Source: Amphimedon queenslandica
Lineage: Eukaryota; Porifera; Demospongiae; Haplosclerida; Niphatidae
Assembly (NCBI RefSeq): GCF_000090795.2
Contig: NW_003546388.1
Coordinates: 131,959 to 195,958 of the forward strand
DNA length: 64,000 nucleotides
Direction of reading: 5' to 3'
Shown: positions 1 to 9,920 of the stretch, in pieces
Layout: each line of letters opens with the position of its first letter
How positions within the stretch are numbered: the first letter of the stretch is position 1
The notes under the pieces: model-generated
The model's database searches: none
The model's input: only the letters and a program-made list of their open reading frames with translations
Told to the model about the DNA's origin: nothing
Translations under genes and position numbers: made by a program

Positions 1-690
1 TAACGTATCAAGATAATTCAATACTATTAACAATTTCGCACTCATTTATTTATACTTTGTAGAATCACCTATTTTTCCATTTCAATCTATGTATCCAGTT
101 TCAGAAGAGTGTTACTATTACTTGTTAGCTATTACTATTGTAGTGCACTGTAGATCTATCACTATTACTATTACTCATTGTTGCAATGTGATCTAATTAC
201 TGTTACTATAATTGTTGTGCATGTACACAGTTCATTTGTAATGGGTACAGAGACATGTAATACCATACAAGATGATTAATTGGCGATGAATTAATGGGCA
301 ATTAGTGGGTCATAACAAAATCACCAATATTATTATTCGCCATATCCAATTTTGCATAATATTACTATTCACACTACATCTTGTTCAGAATATGACTGAT
401 GCCAAAATAAATGATCATCAAATTTATGATAGAATTTTTGAAGCTCAGAATTGTGTTTAACTTTAATCACTTGCAAAGGTAGAAGGAAGGGTTTAGTCTG
501 TTTCTTAATCAGCTCAATTAATGCTTTATCTAAAAAACCTATTGATTTCTCTAATTTTCTAACAGCCAGAATACCTCTTCCAACAAAATTAGATGGCATT
601 CACATCTAAGACTTTTTGAGCATACACTAAAACATTCTGACAATATTAAAAATGTGCTCTTATAAGTTAGTCGGAAAAAATTAATGCTAT
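1..690. other. No gene recognised; AT-rich non-coding DNA
   Basis: AT-rich sequence with short trinucleotide runs of ttact/ctatt type around 110-215. A 76-codon minus-strand frame (369-599) has no recognisable motif. I see no support for a gene here. Confidence 0.5.
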
Positions 691-696
691 CGACAT

Positions 697-1650
697 CAGA
701 CAAGGAGAATCTCACTCAAGAAGATCAGCAGGCTTGTTGTGAGGAACGCCAATACCTCACTTGAAAACCAATCTGAGGTAAAAAAACTCATTAAAAAATT
801 AATAGTAATAATAACTACCCTTAAAATAAACAGGTGATTCAGAAAGCAAGGGAGCACATCGACCATTCCAAAAGAGAGAGTACTACAAATCTGTTTTGCA
901 GAGGGTGAAGGAGTCAGTGGAGAGGTTGAATGTCGTAATGGAGAAGCCTGTGTCTGAAATTCATCAAATACACTTCAGTTTTGGTTATGCCCAGCAGGTC
1001 ACTGTCCTACATGTAGAGACTCATTTGTTACAGAATCATGGGTGTTTTCATTTATTTGTCTACTTGTGTTATTGTTAATTTTTTATATTATTTAGGTTCA
1101 GAATGCAGGTGACCCTCTGCAACCTGGGCCAATTTACTTACTGACCCGAGGAAGTGTAGCCTATTTGGGGTGTGCTGCGAAGCAATCCCTCAACAAGTCA
1201 ATTAGTTCATGAAGGTGCAGAGACAGGAAAGGGGGCCAATACAGTTGTCAGCTACTTACATCATTATATTGAAAACCATGGCATAAAAGCTGATTCTGTT
1301 TTTTTAAATGCCAATAATTGTATTGGCCAGAATAAAACAAATGCATTAATGCAATATCTGGCCTGGAGAGAATCAAATGGCATGAATGCATCAATTACAA
1401 TATCATATCTCCCTGTAAGACACAAAATTCTCACCTGATTGGTGCTTTGGGCTTAGTTGGTAGCCTTGAGGACATTGCCCACTTAGTCAATGATTTCTCT
1501 CACGTATATCTTCCTCAAATGGTAGGTACAACAGAAGGGAAGGTCATAGTACCATCTTGTGACTGAAAGGCTTTCTGGCTCCTTACTTCTATTATATGAA
1601 ATATATAAAAGAGATACATTACTTTACTTTTGAGACAGTCACTGAGGGTA
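697..1650 (+). pseudogene. DUF7869-type transposon protein, frameshifted remnant
   Basis: A transposon-associated protein of the type with the DUF7869 domain, common in sponge and cnidarian genomes, thought to be a DDE-like nuclease. Pieces follow one another in the family's order but in different frames: HFSFGYAQQV near 970-1000, DPLQPGPIYLL near 1112-1145, then KCSLFGVCCEAIPQQVN near 1155-1207, then HEGAETGKGANTVVSYLHHY (about 1210-1270), NANNCIGQNKTNALMQYL (about 1308-1365), SPDWCFGL (about 1431-1455) and FLAPYF-like residues near 1570. At least three frame changes and in-frame stops show it is dead. An acidic segment near 697-760 may be its N-terminal part. Family assignment is from memory of the conserved motifs; catalytic residues are not claimed. 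A second fragment of the same family lies on the other strand at 57.5-57.7 kb. Confidence 0.75.
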
Positions 1651-1869
1651 GGAGACTTAACTACCCAATATTCATGCCATGACCAGCCACAAGCTGTAAG
1701 GATACTTTGGACACCAACTCCAGTCCTCCTACCTGCATGCCACCCATTATACCACCGAAAGTGTTACCTGCAGAAAGACAGTAGTACCTCTTCGAGAAAA
1801 TTAGAAATTTCTGCCCTAATGATAACAACAACTAAGTTTGTCCACTACCTTCCATTCCTAAGCTTGACT

Positions 1870-2530
1870 CATGTTCCAAAATCACACTTGGAACACCACA
1901 AGTGAGAAATTTGGTAAGTAGTCCTAACACACTCAACCTCAGCCTCGGCTGTGCTAAAATGCATACAGGCCTGTCTACCATGCTATCTATATTACATAAA
2001 GAAAGTGACTTAAGCTACAACAACACACATGCAACTACTTACTCGCATCTATACAGCTTCCTATTGAACCACCATCGCAGCTTGAATTAAAACTGCACTA
2101 AACTGCCATTCATCTGTGTATAACCATAAACACCAACAAAGTGTAATAAACAAAGGCAAGCTACAACAACACACATAGATATACTTACTCTCATCTTTAT
2201 AGCTTGCCATTGTACCACCATTCTTGTGTAACCTCTGCCATACCAGTATTAAAATGGCATTCATTAGTATAACTATAAAGAACAGCAATGTGTGATAAAG
2301 AAAGGTTAGCTACAACCACACACATACATGTACTTACACGCATTTATTCCTGTACTAAACTGCCATTCATTTGTTAACAAAGGTACAATAAGACAAATAC
2401 ATTTACTAAGGACATCTTACTGTACTGGTTTGCTACTGAACAAGCTTTCACACCTTCGGTAACAGCCATTCTCATTATTATACCTGTAAAGATAAAAGTG
2501 TAATAAAAAAGGGTAGGCAGGATACTTATT
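1870..2530. repeat. Tandem array, ~148-bp unit
   Basis: Three clear starts of a unit beginning agctacaac-cacaca are at 2013, 2159 and 2308 (spacing 146 and 149 bp). Each unit holds ctcgcat-like, tgccattcat and aagtgtaataaa-aaagg segments. Degenerate units appear to extend left to about 1870 and right to about 2530. No coding potential is evident. Confidence 0.65.
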
Positions 2531-3225
2531 ACCTAATTTTGTATCCTTACAAGCACACTTGATAAAAGAACAGGTCAATTACTAACCTCAGGATAGCTTA
2601 CAACAGTCTGTACTTGTTGCTGACAGTCGGCTGACCGTTAAAAACTTGTATACCTATAAAATCAATTATTACATACATTTAAACATCACATGTCATTATA
2701 AACTTATCATTAAGCTAGCGTAGTTCCTTGTTGTCCTTGAATTGTGCAGAAAGCAAAAAGCACGATCATCTTGAGAAGCCACGATGGTGGGCATTGTCGC
2801 TACGCCTCTGCATTACACGGGCGTAAATGAAGCATTAAAAATGATTTCTACCACAATTTTGCTGTAGAGTAGGTGTGGCTATTATGAGACACCTTTAATA
2901 GTTTCTTGAATTATTTTTGTTTCCTTATGAGTGATTAAACTTCCTTTGTTAAAAATTATGAAATACCTATCTACTCTTGCTATGCACATTAATAGCTAAA
3001 GTTGTTCTACTTCCCTTTTGCTATAAATTTAACGTAAACAATTAGCTAAAAACAATGCAGTTATGAGATACTTTGCCATATATGAGACAAATATAAGATG
3101 CCATATGTTAATGTTTTTCTCTCATATTATAATCCATCTAATGCACTTAGTGACGTATTTACTTTATCTTATATTTTACACGTTCAACTTAACCACAATA
3201 ATTAGTCGTTCTCTTGGACAAGCAG
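2531..3225. other. No gene recognised
   Basis: AT-rich non-coding DNA with no long frame, no inverted repeat that I could fix, and no family motif. Confidence 0.4.
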
Positions 3226-3229
3226 TTGA

Positions 3230-4165
3230 TACAGTTGTAAGTTCTTGGCATCATTTGTGGATTTCTTATACATGTGCATTTCAAATCGAACCATGTATCA
3301 CATCCATCACAGCACACCCCAGGGTGGCTAGTTTCATCATTCTTGTAAAACAGATTACAGATCAGACATAGTGTTGTGTTTTCCTCTACGTCAGATAAAA
3401 CAAGTTCAGCAAGTGCTATATCTTTCCCTGTCTTCTCTTTTTCTTTTATCTTGGCTTCTGTTTTCTTTCTTTTTTCTCTTTCTTTTCAATTTCTCTTAGC
3501 CTTTTCGTTTCTTCTGTTTCGTTTTTCTTCACTTCCTGTTCCTAAAGTTTCTTTTTTCTTCTTTCTCTTTCGCATTCCTTTTGTGTCTTTCTTCTTTTCC
3601 TGTTCCTTCATTTAATTTAACATGTCAGTGATCAGTGATACGTACAGCTCTACTATTGAGTCTGTCACGTTTCTTTTTAGTGACTTTTGGCTTCGGAAGA
3701 ACAAGAATATCCTTTACTAAGTCATAAACTGAACTACCACACCCACTAGTTTCACTACAAGTCTCATGAGAATTATCAATCATGTGGGGGATGAAGTTGA
3801 TACTGATGCATCTGATGGAGCGCTAGTTGATGTAACAAAAATAGGTCTTTCTGGGTGATTTAATTGTAGCCATGCCACATAACTTGGATTCAACAGATCG
3901 TATTCTTCTTTGTACTGTTTCTGGTAATAAGCTTCTTGTTCACTAGTGAAGATAGGGCTACTTAGAAGACATGCTTGATCATTAGAATCATTTTTGTTAT
4001 TAACACAAGATATGTCAATAATCTCCTGAGTTTCTTTCTCAATCGTGATAGAAGAAGGTACTCGTACTGTAGTAGTGCAAGGTACTGATTCAGAAGGAAC
4101 TGGTTTTGAAATCAAACTTATTTTCCTGTATATACTCACCAGTTATTCAAATAAATCATTTATGG
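3230..4165 (-). pseudogene. C-terminal part of a pogo/Tigger-like (DDE-1) transposase
   Basis: Read on the minus strand from 4165 down. A 119-codon frame (4139-3780) holds a Ser/Thr-rich stretch, then EQEAYYQKQYKEEYDL and WLQLNHPE, the kind of tail seen after the DDE domain of pogo/jerky-type proteins. It is followed by DILVLPKPKVTKKKRDRLN (about 3700-3650), a long Lys/Glu/Arg-rich coiled-coil-like region (about 3610-3410; its complement is the pyrimidine-rich tract on the plus strand), and a PHD-like zinc finger with TLCLIC...CCDGCDTWF...C (about 3370-3260). Frameshifts near 3620 break it. The DNA-binding and DDE parts are missing. The order coiled coil then zinc finger is typical of these transposons; the family call is an inference from this architecture. 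Confidence 0.45.
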
Positions 4166-4319
4166 TGTCAAATTTCTCTTTTCCTTGGGTTAACTATCAT
4201 TGGAGGTACTATTATGCCTGATGCAGAGACTCAGGCTAGTACAGTGGGTGTCTTTACCCTTTTGGCCCAAAATACTAAAAAACCGTTTTACAGCCAGGCC
4301 CATTCGTGTCATTAATTTT

Positions 4320-4965
4320 CCTGGACGATGAACAACTGCTTATCAATGGGAAATGGAAAACAGCTAGTGCCTTCTTTGCCAGTTGCATTTGATATTTATG
4401 GAAGATGTCATGTTTCTAAAGCGTTGTTGTCTCCTGAACTGCTTTCATTTGTGATCAAGTGCAAGACCTAATCAGTGGAAAAATATGCAGGTTACTTATG
4501 TTGTGATTCAACTTCTGATATCATGCCTTGCAAAATTCGGCTGATGGCATTAGCTGCTACTGCTACAAGACCTATAAGACAACAAGTAGAATTTGTTTTA
4601 AGGATAGAAAATCCTTTGACAGTAATAAGACCACTAGATCAACCTACTATCGTTTTTGAGGTAAAGGGAAACAATTCATGTAATCTGCCAAAAAATGTGA
4701 TCTTCTATTAACTGAGATCAGGTCAAAATTCACACTTGTGCCACGAGTATTGACTTTTTGTAAATTTAAAAGGGACTGTTGGAGGCAGTATTTATACTTT
4801 ACAGTTAATGAGGCAAAATTTTTTGTCATATGCGGTAATGCTGCAATTGAAAAGTTTGTGGAGAATTTTGAACCTAACATGTTTGAATATGGCAAAAATA
4901 AGTCCAGTCCCAATGCCGGCGTGATATACTTCTTTGAGAGTTTGAAAACTGGGACCACTTAGCAG
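4320..4965 (+). pseudogene. RecQ-like DNA helicase fragment
   Basis: Residues LMALAATATRPIRQQ (about 4541-4585) match helicase motif III of RecQ-type enzymes (consensus ALTATAT), followed at the right spacing by NPLTVIRPLDQPTIVFEVK, corresponding to the 'NP...S..KPNI.Y.V' segment that starts the second RecA domain. After a frame change LLTEIRSKFTL and PRVLTFCKFKRDC (about 4738-4780) match the 'IIFC...C' strand of motif IV. Walker A and B are not found, so only the middle of the protein is present. The DEAH-containing part should lie at 4330-4540 but is scrambled. Such RecQ-like genes are often multicopy and transposon-linked in these animals. It is followed by a DUF6589 fragment on the same strand. 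Confidence 0.6.
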
Positions 4966-5009
4966 AGACTCAATGATGTCATTGTTGTGACATATGTATC
5001 AGAAAATGT

Positions 5010-5205
5010 TATATAGGCGGTAGCCTATAAGTAGGATTGTGGTTCGTTTTTTAAGATGGCAGCCTTTTTTATGATTTTCAAGCACTTATAACTCTTTTAT
5101 TTTATGTTGTACAGCCTTATTAATGGCTTAGATGAGCTCTTTTTCACTGGAAAATTCTCCTGGAGCCTTTGAAGTGGACTGTAATGTAGTGGAAGCAATT
5201 GGCCC
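5010..5205 (+). repeat. Fragment of dispersed composite repeat (outer end)
   Basis: The segment starting ttatataggcggtagc, then aagatggc, then cttataactcttttatttta, gtacagccttat, aatggcttagatgag and ctgtaatgtag is clearly related to 15127-15325, the outer end of the composite repeat at 15.1-17.2 kb. The copy stops near 5205. Confidence 0.7.
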
Positions 5206-5414
5206 TAATTGAAATTTATGCAAAATTTTTACCGCACCAGTTTGCAAGTACCCTCTTGTTTCTTTTTTTTCCAATTCAATCCTACTACTTTTTAATTTTA
5301 ATGTTTTTAATATTGGCACGCAAAGACAATATATTATGTTCGAAGTATGAATATGTAAGCTATAGTGCTGTTATACTTATTGCTTGTATTTAATTTATAC
5401 TCACTTTTGTTGGA

Positions 5415-5895
5415 CATGGATGTAAAAGAGCAAAAGCATTTTAGAGAAGGGAACACTGTCAGCTATGTAATGCAATAGATAAAAGGAATATTTCTGCAAA
5501 TGCAGCAGATGACTTTAACTCTTGCAAAGATTTCTTTGTGACTGTTGTTAGATGTCACATTAATGAGGCTGCCATGCATTTTTTCCTTATTAAAAATGTC
5601 ACGGACAAACCAGTGGACAAAAAGCTAAGTGATAATTTATGGACAAAGCCTGATGTAGAACGAATGGAAGTACTTGACACAGTCACAAAAAAGCTATCTG
5701 TGTCTTGGGTATGTTGACATTCTGGCATATTGTGATCTTGATGAGAAAGTACAGAATGATGGAGTGAAACGGTATGCTGTTCAGATATTGTCACAAGGTC
5801 TCCATACATGAAAATTTGTGATGCCATACAGCAGGGAGATGGCAATGAAATTTGGCGTTATTTAATGATAGTGTTCAGATACAAGCAAAGGAAAA
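5415..5895 (+). pseudogene. DUF6589-type transposon protein fragment
   Basis: One frame across 5415-5705 reads HCQLCNAIDKRNISANAAD then FNSCKDFFVTVVRCHINEAA and later a Leu/Trp-containing stretch. This fits the part of DUF6589 proteins with 'QLRN.I.R.NVS...FNACEDFF..VV.CHI.AAAM'. After a frame change, CDAIQQGDGNEIWRYLMIVF (about 5818-5875) followed by RYKQRKNYL fits the 'GDG....CWK..L..FK...R..Y' segment further on in that domain. One stop near 5442 and one frameshift near 5705 show decay. It is on the same strand as, and 450 bp downstream of, the RecQ-like fragment, with a dispersed repeat between, so the two may come from one element or simply from neighbouring insertions. Confidence 0.6.
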
Positions 5896-5896
5896 A

Positions 5897-8670
5897 TTAC
5901 TTGTAGGGACAAATTGCAGCCAGTAGAATTGAGCGGCAACAAACCTGCCAAGAGTTATATAAAACTGAAACTTCAAGAATATGGAGGTATAATTTGCAAA
6001 CAGAAAGACGATCAAAGACACAACAAAGTAGATCTGAGATTGCGTACATTAAAGCTGATCGTATCACAATGGATGATAGATATATGTGACAAAGCAGGTG
6101 CAAATGGCCCAGTTGGCGGTGTTGGTTGGCAATAGATAAACAACCATAAATAGGCTTGTGTCCAGTAAGCCAGCATAATTATTAGAAAAATAGTATAATA
6201 ATTTTATTGTTTATAACTCCTGGAATTTTATAGGAAATTACAAAGTGGAATAAGGGCTGCATGTTTAAAAGATGATCTTAAACTAGAGATATTGAATGTT
6301 CCAAGACTAACAGCAGCAGTGGGTCTGAAAGTGAAGTTGAGTCTTTAAGTAGCATCCATCCCTCCAAGTTTATGCAAAAGCATCATTAATGCTTCAATAT
6401 TATTGTAAAGATGATTGACACTTCTTTACCAGACTTTCAAAATTAATGTAATGGCATTCAGTGGGAGTAATGAGTGATTTAGTGAGAGAATTGGCATGAA
6501 ATATTGAGCAACGCTGGAAAGAATTTAGCTGGGAAGTGAAGCATAATGTCCTTAAGCCTAACCATAATTGTGTAAAAATCAATTGTTATCATAGTTTCAT
6601 TGTTTGGATAACAACATTATACCATGATGTTATCACGTTATGTACAAAGTTTTGATTCGAAGTCACTGTTACTTCTTTATGGTCTATGTTAATGGCAATC
6701 AATGTTGCCAAATGGACCATTTTCGCCTGCATATATAATTAATATTTCAAGTAACAGCTAAATATTATCAATAATGATTCAAAGAGTATGGAATATGTTA
6801 TGCATTGCAGACCACACCTAATTAACTGAACCCTTCTGAACTATTAATTCTAAGTGAACAACTACTGTGGTGCCTATAATATAATGTTTAATTGTTGAAT
6901 ACTGAAAAATGACTGAGAACTTTATAATTCTTGCGATAATTGTACAATACTACTAATTCATGCGATAATCGTACAATACTACTAATTCATGCAACACTAG
7001 TTAGCTTTTCTAAAATTAAAATTACAAATTAATTTTGTTTGAAAGATAGACCAAAGAGCCTTAGAACGTAGGCTATGTTGATCGAGATGGTAATGACTGG
7101 CCAGCAAGTTTGTACTGTTTTTTTGTAGGCCAAGCCATTCCCTGAAAAGCATATAAAAGCATATCAAGGCCTCATAAATGTTATATTGCCACACATTAAA
7201 GTCTGTACTCAACCTTTGCACAACCAGAAAGGCGAAATTGACTTGTTTATTATAAAAATCATTGACTGCTGCAAGTTTTTTCTGAGTTGATTGACAGTAC
7301 CATTATTTATCACTGCAATAAAATTTAAGTGAAGGCAGCAGTAGTTCACATGATTGCAGTATAGAGTAGTTGTTTACGTATGTGGAAGCGAAATCATTGT
7401 ATGCAATAACTTCAATTTACACACGAAATTGTTAGCACAAACAGGTCTGAGTGGCCAGATAAGTCTGTCAGTCTTTTCAATTTTGAGAGTTTCTTTATAT
7501 TTTATTCTTTAAAATTTATGAATGCCGAAGTAGTAAAACTAAATTTAAGTCATTTTTTCTTACTAATAGCATAGTATTTGAGCAGTTGTACAAGATGGCC
7601 TCATGCTTTCAAAAGCTTTTCTAACTTCTATTATGGAACTATTACCTGTTTCTATTTAGATGCACTCAGCCCAGGGGTAAAAATGATTTAGTGGGACTAC
7701 TTTACTTGGTATTGAGATACACTCCATAGTGATGCTCCCATTTAATATTGCATGTTGAAAATCCATTATAGCTTCATGACTGTTATAAATTTGTAGCCTA
7801 TGGATAAAACATGTAGCCACAACAATTAGGCAAATAGTTTTCAGTAACATTGACTTCAACAGAGTTTACAACAGTCCTTATAAGTCTGATAAGGATGTAT
7901 TGGTTGTCGAATGGCCATTGCACTATTTGTGACCTGCAAGTAACAAAAAATGTACATTACAAATTAATGTGCGTACCATGCATTGCAGCTTGAAAATCGT
8001 TTACTCACCTGTACTGTATACCATTATAATGTTACTATTTGTATCTTTGCTGAAGTAGATTTTAATATTAATTGTAATTGTATATTCACATTTAGATTTT
8101 GACACCAAAGATTGTTGATGAGGTGGGAAGGGTGCAGCTACAGATGGTGATTGATGAGGTCATAGCCCAAGTTACAAGTAACACTTTTTTGACAGCCCAT
8201 TGAGTAGCAGGTCACCACCATCTTAACGCAGGCAATGATCACCAGTAGATTGTATTGAGTCATCCAGTGCTGTTGATTCTACATGTGCCAATGAAGTAGA
8301 AAAGTTAAGTAAATCATAATTCAACAGAGAATACAGCATGCATAGAGCAAGCACAAGCTACATCATACAATGATCTGCTTCAAGTGAGCTTTTTGTTGTG
8401 TTGCTTCTTTATAGATTAATTGTCATCATAAGGGAATACCAGATGTTGTTGTCACGAGCTCAGCAGATTCACCTGTTGTTATGGTATGGCATGATTGTAA
8501 TGATTATTATATTGTCTAACTTCGTCTTATATTATACAATAACTTTTTTAAAAAATACCAAGCAGGCATGCGTCTGAGAGTGATGAGGGCCAATTGCAAT
8601 TATATATTATGGGCAATGTGCTTAAGTAATCTTACTAAAAGGGAACAACACATGCTAAGAGACAGTCTTG
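5897..8670. other. No gene recognised
   Basis: A 73-codon plus-strand frame at 5914-6135 directly follows the DUF6589 fragment (LQPVELSGNKPAKSYIKLKL and so on) and may be a remnant of the same element, but I do not recognise it. A 67-codon minus-strand frame at 7656-7859 shows no motif. The rest is AT-rich non-coding DNA. Confidence 0.4.
6926..6990. repeat. Two tandem copies of a ~29-31-bp unit
   Basis: The unit attc(t/a)tgcgataat(t/c)g followed by tacaatactacta occurs twice in direct succession, then a third start (attcatgc) ends it. Short local duplication. Confidence 0.7.
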
Positions 8671-8671
8671 C

Positions 8672-8745
8672 TAGCCAGACCTTTCCCCAGCCTAATCATT
8701 GGGGTGGACAGTAGGGAAGGGTCTGACACATTGCTTGAAGTGGTC
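8672..8745. repeat. Solo end of a TIR element related to the one at 16.06-16.61 kb
   Basis: tagccagacctttcc at the left and agggaagggtctg-acattgct at the right match the terminal repeat of the nested element at 16064-16612 (tagtctgg...gggaagggtctggtgacattgct). Only one end is seen here. Confidence 0.4.
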
Positions 8746-9915
8746 TTGTCCCGAGTAATGTGCATTGGTCAGTAATGTACTTCACGTACATAATGCATAT
8801 AAGACCAGGAATGATTAATTTGTTCTTACAATGTGTGCCTGGTTTGGTAAATTGTTACATTACTTTCAAAAATTGTCAAAATCAAATATTTACTTGAAGT
8901 CGAGTAAAACAGATTTTTATAGGTGTGGCTAGTTAAACCTCTTCCATTTACACTGGAATTCCCAATTACATTATAATTTCTGTGAAGTCAAGCTAATTAT
9001 TAACAATATTTGTAGATAGTATGTTAAATGTTTCAAGAAATCTTCAAGTTTTGCAGAAATAAAAATAGTCTACAAAATACAGTTCATCTCATGACACATT
9101 AAATCCAGTCTTTGTTTTGAACACAAGTAGGAGAAGCAGTGTTAAAAAATATTATTTCACCAAAATAATGATTCTTTTGAAAATCTAAGATCTATAAAAG
9201 ACATAAATAATTATTGTTGTTTTTCTTTAGATAAAACCAAAAAATCACAAACCCTACTCTCTTAATGCCGTGATGTACTTTCAAATAGTGTATTTAAAAA
9301 GAATATAAAATTAATATAACTATCAATAAAAACTAAACTGCATTAGATAATGAAAAAATAGCATTGCTATCAAGTAAAATTACAAATATTAAGTATCACA
9401 GTTAAATTTTTTGCTTTATAAATGCTGTTATACACAAGTCAAATGACAACAATACTTTCCATTGCAACTGAGACAGAAATAAGAAAGGCAAATAGAGTTG
9501 CCTAGACACTAGAACAAGTACCATTTACTAAGAAATTTACAAGTATCCATTATTTTTTTGCAGACATTGTGGTTTGTTCGTCTGTGCTGAAATTACAAAT
9601 TATAAAATTCCTCACCTTCGTTGCGATGTGGTTTGTAAGAAGTAGTACATTAACTCTTATCAATCTGATTTGTAAAGATGCTATATTACTTACAGTAAAT
9701 GTTTTTTATTTTGGTGGTTATTACTACTGTGTGTATAAATATTGTTATCCATAATATAAGTTCTCATGCATGCACATACTGAGGTTACTTGTTTTAGTCT
9801 TATTCTTAAATCGTTCTACTCTGCCTCTCTTCAACTCTCTTGCATTTACTCTGTATCATCAACTTGTTCAGCTAACAAGAACTGCCTTTCTCAATTCCAT
9901 CCTCAAAGTATCACA
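8746..9915. other. No gene recognised
   Basis: Very AT-rich. 9569-9948 precedes the Copia gag start and could contain remnants of its 5' LTR and leader, but I found no matching 3' LTR to confirm this. Confidence 0.35.
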
Positions 9916-9920
9916 TCAGC

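Noticed and set aside
3376-3615. Plus-strand Phe/Ser/Leu-rich frame that looks like membrane segments
   Set aside because: It is the complement of the Lys/Glu-rich coiled-coil region of the minus-strand transposase fragment; the pyrimidine-rich strand gives false hydrophobic translation.
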